DNA of 16,463 bases from Opitutaceae bacterium (GTDB lineage: Bacteria; Verrucomicrobiota; Verrucomicrobiia; Opitutales; Opitutaceae), in contig SYDD01000140.1 of NCBI GenBank assembly GCA_005786775.1, positions 1 to 16,463 of the forward strand, read 5' to 3'. Of the stretch, positions 1-7,688 are shown in pieces. A program made the translations under genes and the position numbers. Position 1 is the stretch's first letter. Every line of letters begins with the position of its first letter. The notes under the pieces are model-generated. The model was not told the DNA's origin, did not search any database, and saw only the letters and a program-made list of their open reading frames with translations.

Positions 1-12
1 AAATATTCTCTT

Positions 13-21
13 TGCGATAAT
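13..21 (+). promoter_or_regulatory. Possible extended -10 promoter element upstream of the DUF4202 gene
   Basis: The first 31 bases are strikingly A+T rich (24 of the first 30) in a window that is otherwise very G+C rich. Within them TGCGATAAT matches an extended -10 (TG-n-TATAAT with one mismatch). A transcript starting about 7 bp downstream would have a leader of roughly 70 bases before the GTG at 98. A -35 box would lie at or beyond the left edge, so it cannot be checked. Confidence 0.3.
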
Positions 22-97
22 TATTAACTAGTGCGCCGACGCCGGGCGACCACAAGCCGGCACGGCGGGCCCGCTTGACCCGGCGGCGCGCTTCCGT

Positions 98-688
98 GTG
101 CTGCCGCGGAGGGATGCCCACGCCCGCGCCCGCCAGCTGATCGACGCCGCCCACGCCGCGGACCCGCAGCACGCGGCGGACGGGCGCGCCGCGGAGCTGG
201 TCTACGCGGACCGGATGGAGGCGTGGGTGGAACGACTGGTGGTACCGGCGGCCCCCGCGCTCCGCCTCGCCGCGCGGGCGCAACACCTTGAGCGCTGGCT
301 GGTCCCGCGGACGACCTTCCCCGAAGGCCGCGCGGGCTACCTCGCGTGGCGCCGCTCGCTCTACACCCGCCAGGCCGAGCGCGCGCGGGAGCTGCTGCTG
401 GCGGCGGGCGTCGCCGCGGCCGAGGCGGCGGACGTCGCGACATGGGTCTCGAAGACCGGCTTGCGCACCAACGCGGGGACGCAGGCGCTGGAGGACGCGG
501 CGTGCCTCGTGTTCCTCGAGAACGAGATCGGCGCGTTCGCCGCGCGGCACGCCGACTACCCGCGGGAGAAGTTCGTGGATATCCTGCGCAAGACCTGGCG
601 CAAGATGAGCCCCGGGGCGCAGGCGGCGGCCGCCGCGCTGCCCCTGCCTGACGGGATCGCCGCGCTCGTGCGCGAGGCCACCGGCTGA
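98..688 (+). CDS. DUF4202 family protein
   Basis: A 196-residue soluble protein recognised as DUF4202 from its ordered conserved blocks. These are 'LIDAAHAADP' near the N terminus, 'ELVYADRMEAWVERL', 'LRLAARAQHLERWLVPR', 'GYLAWRR', 'ALEDAACLVFLE' and the closing 'KTWRKMSPGAQ'. The family has no firmly assigned function. Its conserved His/Arg/Glu positions are spread over helices, somewhat as in HD-like all-helical metal proteins, but I cannot place an active site. The frame is open upstream only to the TAG at 29-31 and contains no ATG; GTG at 98 is the only usual start codon and gives the normal family length of about 195 residues. No clear Shine-Dalgarno sequence precedes it. The next gene, a sulfatase, starts 69 bp downstream and is functionally unrelated as far as known. 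The family call is fairly sure; function is unknown. Confidence 0.82.
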   Translation: MLPRRDAHARARQLIDAAHAADPQHAADGRAAELVYADRMEAWVERLVVPAAPALRLAARAQHLERWLVPRTTFPEGRAGYLAWRRSLYTRQAERARELLLAAGVAAAEAADVATWVSKTGLRTNAGTQALEDAACLVFLENEIGAFAARHADYPREKFVDILRKTWRKMSPGAQAAAAALPLPDGIAALVREATG

Positions 689-757
689 GGCGCCGGGCGC
701 GCCGCGCGCTTGCCGGGAAGGCCGCGCTGGCGCTTGCTGGTCCGTCCCCCCACCCCG

Positions 758-2350
758 ATGCGTTCCCGCCCCGCCCTCGCCTTCGCCGCCGCCCTGCTCC
801 TGCCCGGCCTGCTTCCCGCCGCGAATCCCGCGCCCGCCGCCCGCCGGCCCAACTTCCTGATCGTCGTCGTCGACGACCAGTCGCCCTTCGACCTGAAGGC
901 CTACGATCCCGCCTCGGTCCTGCGCTCCCCGGAGCTGGACCGGCTCGCGGCCCGCGGGATGGTCATCGACGGCGCCTACCATATGGGCGCGTGGGTCGGC
1001 GGGGTGTGCACGCCGTCCCGGCATATGATGATGAGCGGGCGCACGGTGTGGCACATCCCGGACGGGAGCGGCCGCGGCGCGAATCCGCACACCGGCAACC
1101 CGGCCCTGGTCCCGCCGGACCTGCCGGACCACACGCTCGCGGCGGTCTTCAACCGCGCGGGCTACGCCACGATGCGGACCTGCAAGGTGGGCAACAGCTA
1201 CGAGGCCGCGAACCGGCTGTTCCAGGTGCGGCGCGACGCCACGAAGCGCGGCGGCGACGACGCCGCCGGCTCCGCCTGGCACGCGGAACAGGTGCTGGCC
1301 TATCTCGGGGAACGCGCGGCCGCCCGCGACCAGCGGCCGTTCCTCATCCATTTCGGCTTCTCCCACCCGCACGACACCCGCGACGGCAAGCCCGAGTTGC
1401 TCGCGCGTTACGGGGCGACCAACCACGCGGACCCCGCGCAGCCGCCGCCTACCCACCCGGACCAGCCGCCCCTGCCCGCCAACTACCTGCCCGCCCACCC
1501 GTTCCCCCACGGTCACCCGGGCCTGCGTGACGAGGTGGCCGTCAGCGGGGTCTGGGAACGGCGCGACCCCGCCACCATCCGCAACGAGATCGGCCGCCAG
1601 TTCGCCTGCAGCGAGAACATCGACACCCAGCTCGGCCGCGTCCTCCGCCGGCTCGAGGCGATGGGCGAGCTGGACCACACCTACGTCTTCTACACCGCCG
1701 ACCACGGGATGGCGATCGGCCGCCACGGCCTGCAAGGGAAGCAGAACCTCTACGAGCACACCTGGCGCGTCCCGCTGCTCGTCCAGGGACCCGGGATCCG
1801 CCCGGGCTCCCGCGCCCCGGGCAACGTCTACCTCACCGACCTCCTCGCCACCTACTGCGACCTCGCGGGCATCCCGCCGCCCGTCACCAACGAGGGCCGC
1901 AGCTTCCGCCCCGTGCTCGAGGGCCGCGCCGCCACCGTCCGCGACACCCTTTACGGCGTCTACTGCGGCGGCACCCGGCCCGGCATCCGCGCCGTGCGCC
2001 ACGGCGACTGGAAGCTTGTCCAGCACGAGGTCCTCGACGGCAAGGTGCGCGAGCTCCAGCTCTTCAACCTCCGGGAGAACCCGGATGAGTTCCTCGCCGC
2101 GCACCACGATCCCGCGGTGGTCGCGCTGACCGGCCGCCGCCCGGCCCCGCACCAGGTGAACCTCGCCGGCAACCCGCGCCACGCGGCCAAGCTCCGCGAG
2201 CTGCAGGCGCTGCTGCTCGCCGAGATGCGCCGTCACGACGACCCCTTCCGCCTCTGGGACCAGCCGGATGACGGCCTCCCGCGCCCGCCCGAACCCGCCG
2301 CCGGCCCGCGCGCGGGCAAGGGCAAGGCGGTGCCCAAGACCGGCGAGTGA
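758..2350 (+). CDS. Secreted formylglycine-dependent sulfatase (S1 type)
   Basis: A 530-residue arylsulfatase/choline-sulfatase-like enzyme that hydrolyses sulfate esters, probably on a polysaccharide or other organic sulfate, outside the cytoplasm. The start at ATG 758 gives an N-terminal signal peptide (residues 1 to about 22, ending near 'LLPAANP'); the earlier TTG at 710 would put a charged extension before it. Calcium-binding Asp39-Asp40 lie in 'VVVDDQSPF'. The signature C-T-P-S-R has Cys84 (codon 1007-1009), the residue oxidised to formylglycine, and Arg88. Later motifs are 'YTADHG' (Asp315, His316) and 'LQGKQNLYEH' (Lys328) followed by 'RVPLLVQGPG', the usual second half of the active site. 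All core residues are present, so it should be active if a formylglycine-generating enzyme or anSME exists elsewhere in the genome. It is followed after 83 bp by a secreted propeller-like protein. The exact S1 subfamily and substrate are not determined. Confidence 0.93.
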   Translation: MRSRPALAFAAALLLPGLLPAANPAPAARRPNFLIVVVDDQSPFDLKAYDPASVLRSPELDRLAARGMVIDGAYHMGAWVGGVCTPSRHMMMSGRTVWHIPDGSGRGANPHTGNPALVPPDLPDHTLAAVFNRAGYATMRTCKVGNSYEAANRLFQVRRDATKRGGDDAAGSAWHAEQVLAYLGERAAARDQRPFLIHFGFSHPHDTRDGKPELLARYGATNHADPAQPPPTHPDQPPLPANYLPAHPFPHGHPGLRDEVAVSGVWERRDPATIRNEIGRQFACSENIDTQLGRVLRRLEAMGELDHTYVFYTADHGMAIGRHGLQGKQNLYEHTWRVPLLVQGPGIRPGSRAPGNVYLTDLLATYCDLAGIPPPVTNEGRSFRPVLEGRAATVRDTLYGVYCGGTRPGIRAVRHGDWKLVQHEVLDGKVRELQLFNLRENPDEFLAAHHDPAVVALTGRRPAPHQVNLAGNPRHAAKLRELQALLLAEMRRHDDPFRLWDQPDDGLPRPPEPAAGPRAGKGKAVPKTGE

Positions 2351-2433
2351 GGCGGCCCGGCGCGGGTGAAATTCCGGTGACAACCCCCTTCGCCCTCGCC
2401 CCTGCCGTTTCCGGGCGCCCAGCCTCCCTCACG

Positions 2434-3375
2434 ATGCACGCCCGTTCGCGCCCTGCGCTCCTCCTGCTGGCGGCCCTCCTGCCGGCGTTTACCCCCCGCG
2501 GATTCGCCGCGGAACCGCCCGCCCGGGCCACGCCGGCCGACGACCCGGCCCGCGCGGCGGAACAGGCGTGGTACGCCGCCCTGCCCCGCGCGCCCGCGCC
2601 GGAGCTCACCCGCCACGGGCTCGTCGCGCAGGAGCTGCGACGCTGGCGGCCACGGGGGGCAAATCAGGGCGTGGCGGTGGACGCGGACCACTTCTACGGC
2701 ATCGGCAACTTCGTCGTCGGCAAGTACGACAAGCGCACCGGGGAACGGGTCGCCGAGTGGGTCGGCCTGCGCGGCGGTGCCACCATCCATCTCAACGGCG
2801 GGCTGATCCAGGACGGCCTGCTGGTCCTTGCGCACTCAAACTTCCCGCAGCTCCCGATGATGAGCTCGGTGGAATTCTTCGATCCGCGGACCCTCACCCC
2901 CGTGCGGAGCCTGAGCCTCGGCCTGCGGTCCGGCTCGCTCACGTGGGCGGAACGGCGCGACGGCTTCTGGTGGGCCTGCTTCGCGCACTACAACGACCAG
3001 GGCGCCACGCCAGGCCTGGACCAGCGCTGGACCCACGTCGCGCGCCTCGACGACCAGTGGCAGCCGCTCGAATCCTGGCTCTTCCCGCCGCAGGTGGTCG
3101 CCACCTGGGGGAAGAGCAGCTGCTCCGGGGGCAGCTGGGGGGACGACGGCCTGCTCTACGTGACGGGCCACGACGCGCGCGAACTCTACGTCCTGCGCCC
3201 GCCGCGGATGGGGTCGACCCTCGAGTACGTGACCACCATCGACGTGCCCTTCGAGGGTCAGTCCTGGGCGTGGGACCGCAGCGAGGGCCGGGTGATCTAC
3301 GGCATCATCCGCCGGACCCGGGAGGTCGTGGTGGCCCGCATTCCCGAGCTGCCCGCCGCCCTCCGCGGGCGCTGA
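2434..3375 (+). CDS. Secreted beta-propeller-like protein of unknown function
   Basis: A 313-residue protein with a signal peptide: MHARSR, then a Leu/Ala-rich core, with a probable cleavage site after 'GFAA'. The mature part has repeated strand-turn patterns typical of propeller blades: 'FYGIGNFVVGKYDKRTGE', 'VEFFDPRTLTPVRSLSL', 'ELYVLRPP' and 'RVIYGIIRRTREVVVARIP'. It is rich in Trp and Tyr, with 'GFWWACFAHYND' in the middle. I do not recognise a named family and see no catalytic motif; a sugar- or ligand-binding role, or a lactonase/cycloisomerase-like enzyme, are both possible. The start at ATG 2434 is chosen because the signal peptide begins there. A GTG at 2347 overlaps the sulfatase stop (GTGA) and is in frame, but it would add 29 residues ahead of the signal. 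It probably shares a transcript with the sulfatase and, like it, acts outside the cytoplasm. Confidence 0.7.
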   Translation: MHARSRPALLLLAALLPAFTPRGFAAEPPARATPADDPARAAEQAWYAALPRAPAPELTRHGLVAQELRRWRPRGANQGVAVDADHFYGIGNFVVGKYDKRTGERVAEWVGLRGGATIHLNGGLIQDGLLVLAHSNFPQLPMMSSVEFFDPRTLTPVRSLSLGLRSGSLTWAERRDGFWWACFAHYNDQGATPGLDQRWTHVARLDDQWQPLESWLFPPQVVATWGKSSCSGGSWGDDGLLYVTGHDARELYVLRPPRMGSTLEYVTTIDVPFEGQSWAWDRSEGRVIYGIIRRTREVVVARIPELPAALRGR

Positions 3376-3381
3376 GCGGCG

Positions 3382-3795
3382 TCAGATCGAGTACTTGGCG
3401 CGCACGTCCTCCGGGATGGGCGTGGCGCGGCCGGTCGCGAGCGTGACGAGCGTGTAGTCGCAGGCGCCGTCGCACACGCGCTTGCGCAGCGGCAGCTTCT
3501 CGATCTCGAAGGCCACCCGGCACCCGGTCTCGGTGAAGTGCTCGATCCAGCAGCGGACCACCATCCGGTCGCCCCAGCCGAGGGGCCGCTTGTACTGGAT
3601 GGACGCGGCCGCCATCCACCAGCCGAGGCCGCGGTCCGCGAACGCCCGCATCGACATCCCGTAATTGCGCTCCATCTGCTCGAACCGCGCCGCAAGGACG
3701 TAGTCGAGGTAGCGCGTGCTGTGCACGTGCTGGTAGAGGTCGATGTCGTCCGGCCGCACGGCCAGCTCCGTCTCGAACTTCGAGAAGACGTTCAT
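3382..3795 (-). CDS. Acyl-CoA thioesterase, 4HBT/hotdog fold
   Basis: A 137-residue protein of the YbgC/FadM-like thioesterase group, which hydrolyses acyl-CoA thioesters in the cytoplasm. The diagnostic N-terminal block is 'VRPDDIDLYQHVHSTRYLDY' (residues 13-32), where Asp17 lies at the position of the catalytic acid in YbgC-type enzymes and the following segment begins the long hotdog helix ('AARFEQMERNYGMS'). 'IQYKRPLGWGDRMVVRCWIE' fits the first long strands of the sheet. The length is normal for a single hotdog domain, which would work as a dimer or tetramer. The start at ATG 3795 is preferred to an in-frame TTG 12 bp upstream. It lies tail to tail with the propeller-like gene, leaving only 6 bp. 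It may be read together with the two - strand genes to its right, which are separated from it by 81 bp and a possible hairpin. The acyl substrate cannot be inferred. Confidence 0.85.
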   Translation of the reverse strand: MNVFSKFETELAVRPDDIDLYQHVHSTRYLDYVLAARFEQMERNYGMSMRAFADRGLGWWMAAASIQYKRPLGWGDRMVVRCWIEHFTETGCRVAFEIEKLPLRKRVCDGACDYTLVTLATGRATPIPEDVRAKYSI

Positions 3796-3846
3796 CGCGC
3801 GAGCCAAAGGCGGCGGCGCGCCGGCCGCGATGCTTTTCCAGACCCC

Positions 3847-3872
3847 GGGCCGCCCCGAGAAGCGCGGGGGCC
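3847..3872 (-). terminator. GC-rich hairpin after the S4-protein gene, no U tract
   Basis: Read on the - strand, just after the TAG of the S4-domain gene, a CCCCG arm and a CGGGG arm flank a 7-base spacer, and further G/C pairing is possible outside with a bulge. No run of T follows, so it is not a classic intrinsic terminator. It could slow polymerase, stabilise the 3' end, or be chance in such GC-rich DNA. Confidence 0.22.
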
Positions 3873-3876
3873 GCGG

Positions 3877-4281
3877 CTACTCGAACAACTGATCCAGCAG
3901 GCGGCGGTCCCGCTTGGTCGGGCGGCCGCTGCCCTTTTCACGCGCCAATAACTGCTGTACGCTCGCCTCCCGCACTTTCGCCCACTCACTTTCCGGGGTC
4001 GTCTCCGTGCAGAACTCGGGCACCCACCGCGCGGCCACCCGCCCGCGCGGCGAAGCGACCACCACCAGCGTCCGCGTCACGAGCCCGTCGCGCACGGTGA
4101 CGCGTTCGCCTGGCCGCACCTCGCGGGCAGGCTTCGCGGGCTGGTCGTTGACGGTGACGCTGCCGGCGCGGCAGGCATCCCCGGCGAGGCTGCGCGTGCG
4201 GAAGATCCGAACCATCCAGAGCCACTTGTCGAGGCGGGCGGGCGCCGGGGAGGCCGGCGGCACGGCGGCGGGCGCGGCCAC
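3877..4281 (-). CDS. S4-domain RNA-binding protein, Hsp15 (HslR)-like
   Basis: A 134-residue protein whose N-terminal half is an S4 domain: 'RLDKWLWMVRIFRTRSLA' (residues 16-33), then 'GSVTVNDQPAKPAREVRPGE', which supply the usual basic RNA-binding surface. A basic tail with 'GRPTKRDRRLLDQ' closes the protein. Length and layout match E. coli Hsp15, which binds free 50S subunits carrying stalled nascent chains and helps recycle them. That role is established for the E. coli protein and inferred here. The only usual start is GTG at 4281, preceded by an Ala/Pro-rich stretch of about 15 residues before the domain. It starts 3 bp after the stop of the DUF3016 gene, so the two are surely co-transcribed and probably translationally coupled. 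A generic S4 protein of other function is the alternative. Confidence 0.86.
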   Translation of the reverse strand: MAAPAAVPPASPAPARLDKWLWMVRIFRTRSLAGDACRAGSVTVNDQPAKPAREVRPGERVTVRDGLVTRTLVVVASPRGRVAARWVPEFCTETTPESEWAKVREASVQQLLAREKGSGRPTKRDRRLLDQLFE

Positions 4282-4284
4282 GGT

Positions 4285-4791
4285 TCAGGGGATCGGGAAC
4301 TCGGCGCGGAGCCAGTCGTCGAGCAGGGCCTTCTCGTGCCGGAGCGGGTCATCACGGAAGCCGCCCGTGATTTTCAGCATGAACGCAAGGTCCGAGAGCG
4401 CGCGGGTGCCGGAACGGACTATGCGGCCGGCCGGGTCGAGCAGGCGAAACTCGAGCCCGAGTCGAGGCGGGTAGAGGTCGCGGACAATGCGCACGTCGCC
4501 CCACTGGGGACCGCGCCACGGCTCGAATTCGCCCGCGAGGTCGACCGCGGTGAAGAGGATCTCGAGGCGGTGGCCCGCGGGCAGGCGGGACTCGGCGGCG
4601 CGCACGAGGTGGGCACGGAGGCGGTCCAGGTGGGCGGTGTCGCGGGAGTCGCCGGGGAAGCGCTCGGTAGCGTCGGCGAAGGTGGCGGGTTGGCGGAAGT
4701 CGACGTGGACCCGCGCAGGCGATTCGGGTGCAGGCGCGGCCGCCAGGACGGAGGCGGCGAGGAGAACAAGGAGCAGGAGCGGCGCAGTCAT
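4285..4791 (-). CDS. Secreted DUF3016 family protein
   Basis: A 168-residue protein with a clear signal peptide (MTAPLLLLVLLAASVLAAAPA). The mature part carries the DUF3016 pattern: 'VHVDFRQPATFADA' at the start, a central helix 'HLDRLRAHLVRAAESRLPAGHRLEI', the strand 'FTAVDLAGEFEPWRG', 'VRIVRDLYPPRLGLEFRLLD' and the closing 'LRHEKALLDDWLRAEF'. The family is found in periplasmic or lipoprotein-like proteins and has no known biochemical role. Start and stop are secure: the ATG lies at 4789-4791, and the stop comes 3 bp before the GTG of the S4-domain gene. It is the first gene of a leftward unit and faces the + strand membrane-protein gene across a 101-bp divergent region that must carry its promoter. 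Confidence 0.85.
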   Translation of the reverse strand: MTAPLLLLVLLAASVLAAAPAPESPARVHVDFRQPATFADATERFPGDSRDTAHLDRLRAHLVRAAESRLPAGHRLEILFTAVDLAGEFEPWRGPQWGDVRIVRDLYPPRLGLEFRLLDPAGRIVRSGTRALSDLAFMLKITGGFRDDPLRHEKALLDDWLRAEFPIP

Positions 4792-4813
4792 ACCGGGATA
4801 ACCCTACCGTGGC

Positions 4814-4826
4814 CCAACTTGGTTGG
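4814..4826. promoter_or_regulatory. Perfect dyad CCAAC-TTG-GTTGG in the divergent intergenic region
   Basis: The 101-bp gap between the leftward DUF3016 gene and the rightward membrane-protein gene holds a perfect 5-bp inverted repeat with a 3-bp spacer. It begins 22 bp upstream of the DUF3016 start codon. Its position fits an operator or part of a transcribed leader, and no known regulator motif is recognised. A TTGTCA at 4828-4833 resembles a -35 box for the + strand, but no acceptable -10 follows at 16-18 bp. Confidence 0.25.
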
Positions 4827-4892
4827 TTTGTCACCCCCAGCCGCGCGGTGCGGGTTGCAAAGGCGCCGGGATGCTCTCCCTTCCCGCCTAGG

Positions 4893-5180
4893 ATGTTCGC
4901 GAACCTCTTCCACGTGATCACGCGCCGGCCCCCGCCACCGGAGGCGGTGCGCCAGGCGTTCATCGAGGAAGTGCGGGTGACCGCCCGGCCCGTGCGCAAC
5001 GCGCGGCTGGAGCGCCTGATCCTGCTCGCGTGGATCCTGATCGCGGTGAAGCACGCGGCCATTATTTGGGCCTGCCGCTACTACCCGGTGCCCTTCCACC
5101 AACTCTGGATCAACTTCCCAACCTGGCTCCTCGGGGTCCTCGCGACCGGCCTGTACTTCGGCCGCCTGCGCCTCAGCTGA
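4893..5180 (+). CDS. Small two-helix membrane protein of unknown function
   Basis: A 95-residue protein. Residues 1-40 are polar and basic with a Pro run ('RRPPPPEAVRQAF'), followed by two predicted membrane helices. The first is about residues 42-60 ('LILLAWILIAVKHAAIIWA') and the second about 72-90 ('WINFPTWLLGVLATGLYFG'). A short 'CRYYPVPFHQL' loop lies between them. I do not recognise a family. The ATG at 4893 is chosen because the frame upstream (from 4728) runs antisense into the DUF3016 gene and has no protein-like composition. It is followed after 55 bp by the penicillin-acylase-family gene in the same direction, so the two may share a transcript. The coding call is supported by the hydropathy pattern; no function is suggested. 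Confidence 0.68.
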   Translation: MFANLFHVITRRPPPPEAVRQAFIEEVRVTARPVRNARLERLILLAWILIAVKHAAIIWACRYYPVPFHQLWINFPTWLLGVLATGLYFGRLRLS

Positions 5181-5235
5181 GGGTGGGCGAAGACCGCCCC
5201 TTGCGCCCCCGCGCGCAGCCTTCCAAGGTCGCGGG

Positions 5236-7683
5236 ATGCCCCCGGTCGCCGCGAAGCTCCTCCGCCTCACCGCCGTCGCCCTCAGCCTCCTCGCGGCCGT
5301 CGCCCTCGGGGTGGGCCTGTGGCTCCGCGGCCACCTGCGCTCCAGCCTGCCCCGCCTCGATGGCGCCGCCAGCTTACCCGGCCTCGCCGCGGCGGTGACG
5401 GTCGAGCGCGACAACCTCGGAATGCCCACGATCCGCGCCCGCGACCGCGTCGAAGCGACCCGCGCCCTCGGCTGGCTGCACGCGCAGGACCGCTTCTTCC
5501 AGATGGACTTGCTCCGGCGCGCGGCGGCCGGCGAACTCGCCGCCCTCGTCGGCGCCAAGGCCCTGCCCCGGGACCGCCAGACGCGGCGCCACGGCTTCCG
5601 CCGGCTCGCCGGCCAGGTGCTGGCCGGCCTCGAACCCGCGGACCGGGCCCTGCTCGAGGCGTACGCCGCGGGCGCCAACGCCGGCCTCGCCGCCCTCGGC
5701 GCCGCCCCCTGGGAGTACCTGCCGCTCCGCTCCACCCCCGAACCCTGGCGCCCGGAGGACACCCTCCTTGTCGGCTATAGCCTTCTCCTCGACCTTCAGG
5801 ACAGCACCGGCCGCTACGAGCGCAGCCTGATGACCCTGCGCGACACCTACGGCGAGGAGGTGCTGCCGTTTTTCGCCCCGCTGGTCGGCCCGGACGATGC
5901 CGCCCTCGACGCCACCGTCGCGCCGCTCCCGCCCATCCCCGGACCAAAACTGATCAACCTCCGCGCGCGCAAGGTGGGCTCCCTGACCCCGGCCGCGGCG
6001 TCCGGCCTCGCTTGGCACGGGCCGTCGCCGGCGGAGGCGTTCCCTTTCCCCACCCCGGATCCGGAGCTGCGCCCGGGTTCGAACGCGTTCGCGCTGGCCG
6101 GCCACCTCTCCGCCGCCGGTGGCGCCGCGCTCCTGGCGAACGATATGCACCTCGGCCTCGCCGTGCCGCCCATCTGGTACCGCGCCTCCCTGACCTTCGC
6201 CGGCCGCACCCTCACCGGCGTCACCCTGCCCGGCACCCCCTTTGTCGTCGCCGGCAGCAACGGCGAGATCGCGTGGGGCTTCACCAACGCCCAGGTCGAC
6301 AGCGGGGACCTGGTGGCGGTGGAGACCAACTCCCTCGCGCCCAACCTCTACAAGGCCCCCGGCCACGGGGAGGAATTCCTGCGGATCGAGCGGCGCCGCG
6401 AGACCATCGCGGTGCGGGGCGGTGAGCCCGTGACCGAGGAGTACGAGTGGACCGTCTGGGGTCCGATCGTGGGCCGCAACCACCGCGAGCGCCCGCTCGC
6501 CCTCAAGTGGGTCGCGCACGATCCCGCGGCGATGAACCTGGGGCTCCTGCGGCTCGAGGCGGCCCGCTCGGCCGACGAGGCCGTGGCGATCGCGCACGGC
6601 ACCGGCATCGCCCACGTGAACCTCCTGGTCGGCGACCGCACCGGCGCGATCGCGTGGACCCTCGCTGGCCGCCTGCCCCGCCGCGTCGGCTACGACGGCC
6701 GCCTGCCCGTGACCTGGAGCTTCGGCGACCGCCGCTGGGACGGCTACCTCCCCCCCGCCGAGATCCCCGTCGTGCGGGGCGGCGACTCTAGCCTGCCCGG
6801 CCGCCTCTGGTCGGCCAACCAGCGCCAGATCGGCGGCACGGCCCTTGCCCGCGTGGGCGACGGCGCCTCCGCGGCGCCGGCCCGGGCGGCGCAGGTGCGG
6901 GATGGCCTCGCCCGACTCACCGCCGCGACGCCTCGCGACCTGCTGGCGGTGCAGCTCGATGACCGCGCCCTGTTCCTGCAGCCCTGGCACGCGCGCCTGC
7001 TGGCGGTGCTCACCCCGGAGACCGTGGCGGGCAAACCCGCGCGCGCCGAGCTCCGGCGGCGGGCCGAGACCTGGGAGGGCCGGGCCAGCCCCGAGGCCGT
7101 CAGCTACCGCCTCGTGCGCGAGTTCCGGCAGGCCGTGCTGCGGCGCGCCCTGGGGCCGATCTTCGCGCCCTGCGTCGAGGCGATGCCGGATTTCGACTCC
7201 CGCCGCCTCCACCTGGAGCCCGCCGTGCAGGCCCTGCTCCGCGAGCGCCCGCCGCACCTGCTCGAGGCGCAGTACGCTAGCTGGGACGAACTGCTCACCA
7301 CCGCCGCCGACGACACCGCCGCAGCCCTCGCGGCCTTCGGCGCGGACCCGGCCGCCGCCACCTGGGGCGCCCGCAACCGCGCCGCCATCCGCCACCCGCT
7401 CAGCGGGGCGCTGCCGTTCATCGGGCGGTGGCTCGACCTCCCCGCGGATCCCTTGCCGGGCGACAGCGATCTGCCGCGCTTCCAGTCGCCCTCGAACGGC
7501 GCCAGCGAGCGCCTCGTCGTCGCGCCCGGCCGCGAGGCGGAGGGTATCCTGCAGGTGCCGGGCGGCCAGAGCGGCCACCCACTGTCGCCTTACTACCGGG
7601 CCGGCCACGCCGCGTGGGTCCGCGGCGAACCCAGTCCGTTGCTCCCGGGCCCCACCCGCCATACCCTACTGCTACAACCCTGA
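5236..7683 (+). CDS. Penicillin acylase family (peptidase S45) Ntn hydrolase, membrane-anchored
   Basis: An 815-residue precursor of the S45 family, which hydrolyses amide bonds such as those of beta-lactam side chains or acyl-homoserine lactones in other members; the substrate here is unknown. Residues about 6-29 form a hydrophobic signal or anchor ('LTAVALSLLAAVALGVGLWL'), so it acts in the periplasm. The alpha-chain motifs 'VERDNLGMPTIRARD', 'ALGWLHAQDRFFQMDLLRR' and 'GELAALVG' come first. 'PGSNAFALAG' marks autocatalytic cleavage: Gly281 precedes Ser282 (codon 6079-6081), the expected beta-chain N-terminal nucleophile. 'LLANDMHLGL' (as in the NDPHL motif), 'GFTNAQVDSGD' and the C-terminal 'GGQSGHPLSPYYR' are all typical. 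Length is normal and no core residue appears lost. The ATG at 5236 begins just before the hydrophobic segment. The stop is 5 bp before the upp start, so the two genes are probably co-transcribed although their functions have no obvious link. Confidence 0.93.
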   Translation: MPPVAAKLLRLTAVALSLLAAVALGVGLWLRGHLRSSLPRLDGAASLPGLAAAVTVERDNLGMPTIRARDRVEATRALGWLHAQDRFFQMDLLRRAAAGELAALVGAKALPRDRQTRRHGFRRLAGQVLAGLEPADRALLEAYAAGANAGLAALGAAPWEYLPLRSTPEPWRPEDTLLVGYSLLLDLQDSTGRYERSLMTLRDTYGEEVLPFFAPLVGPDDAALDATVAPLPPIPGPKLINLRARKVGSLTPAAASGLAWHGPSPAEAFPFPTPDPELRPGSNAFALAGHLSAAGGAALLANDMHLGLAVPPIWYRASLTFAGRTLTGVTLPGTPFVVAGSNGEIAWGFTNAQVDSGDLVAVETNSLAPNLYKAPGHGEEFLRIERRRETIAVRGGEPVTEEYEWTVWGPIVGRNHRERPLALKWVAHDPAAMNLGLLRLEAARSADEAVAIAHGTGIAHVNLLVGDRTGAIAWTLAGRLPRRVGYDGRLPVTWSFGDRRWDGYLPPAEIPVVRGGDSSLPGRLWSANQRQIGGTALARVGDGASAAPARAAQVRDGLARLTAATPRDLLAVQLDDRALFLQPWHARLLAVLTPETVAGKPARAELRRRAETWEGRASPEAVSYRLVREFRQAVLRRALGPIFAPCVEAMPDFDSRRLHLEPAVQALLRERPPHLLEAQYASWDELLTTAADDTAAALAAFGADPAAATWGARNRAAIRHPLSGALPFIGRWLDLPADPLPGDSDLPRFQSPSNGASERLVVAPGREAEGILQVPGGQSGHPLSPYYRAGHAAWVRGEPSPLLPGPTRHTLLLQP

Positions 7684-7688
7684 CGCCG

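Noticed and set aside
4828..4856. TTGTCA as a -35 box for a sigma-70 promoter of the 4893 gene
   Set aside because: At 17 bp spacing the -10 would be CGGGTT, which shares too little with TATAAT to call.
4788..5762. A 324-codon - strand frame across the small membrane protein and acylase start
   Set aside because: Arg/Ser/Ala-rich translation without domains, opposite two genes with clear hydropathy or family signals.
5374..7662. A 762-codon open frame on the - strand antisense to the acylase gene
   Set aside because: Its composition is Gly/Arg/Ala/Val-rich without domains, and it is the mirror of a gene with full catalytic motifs. Long antisense frames are expected at this GC content.
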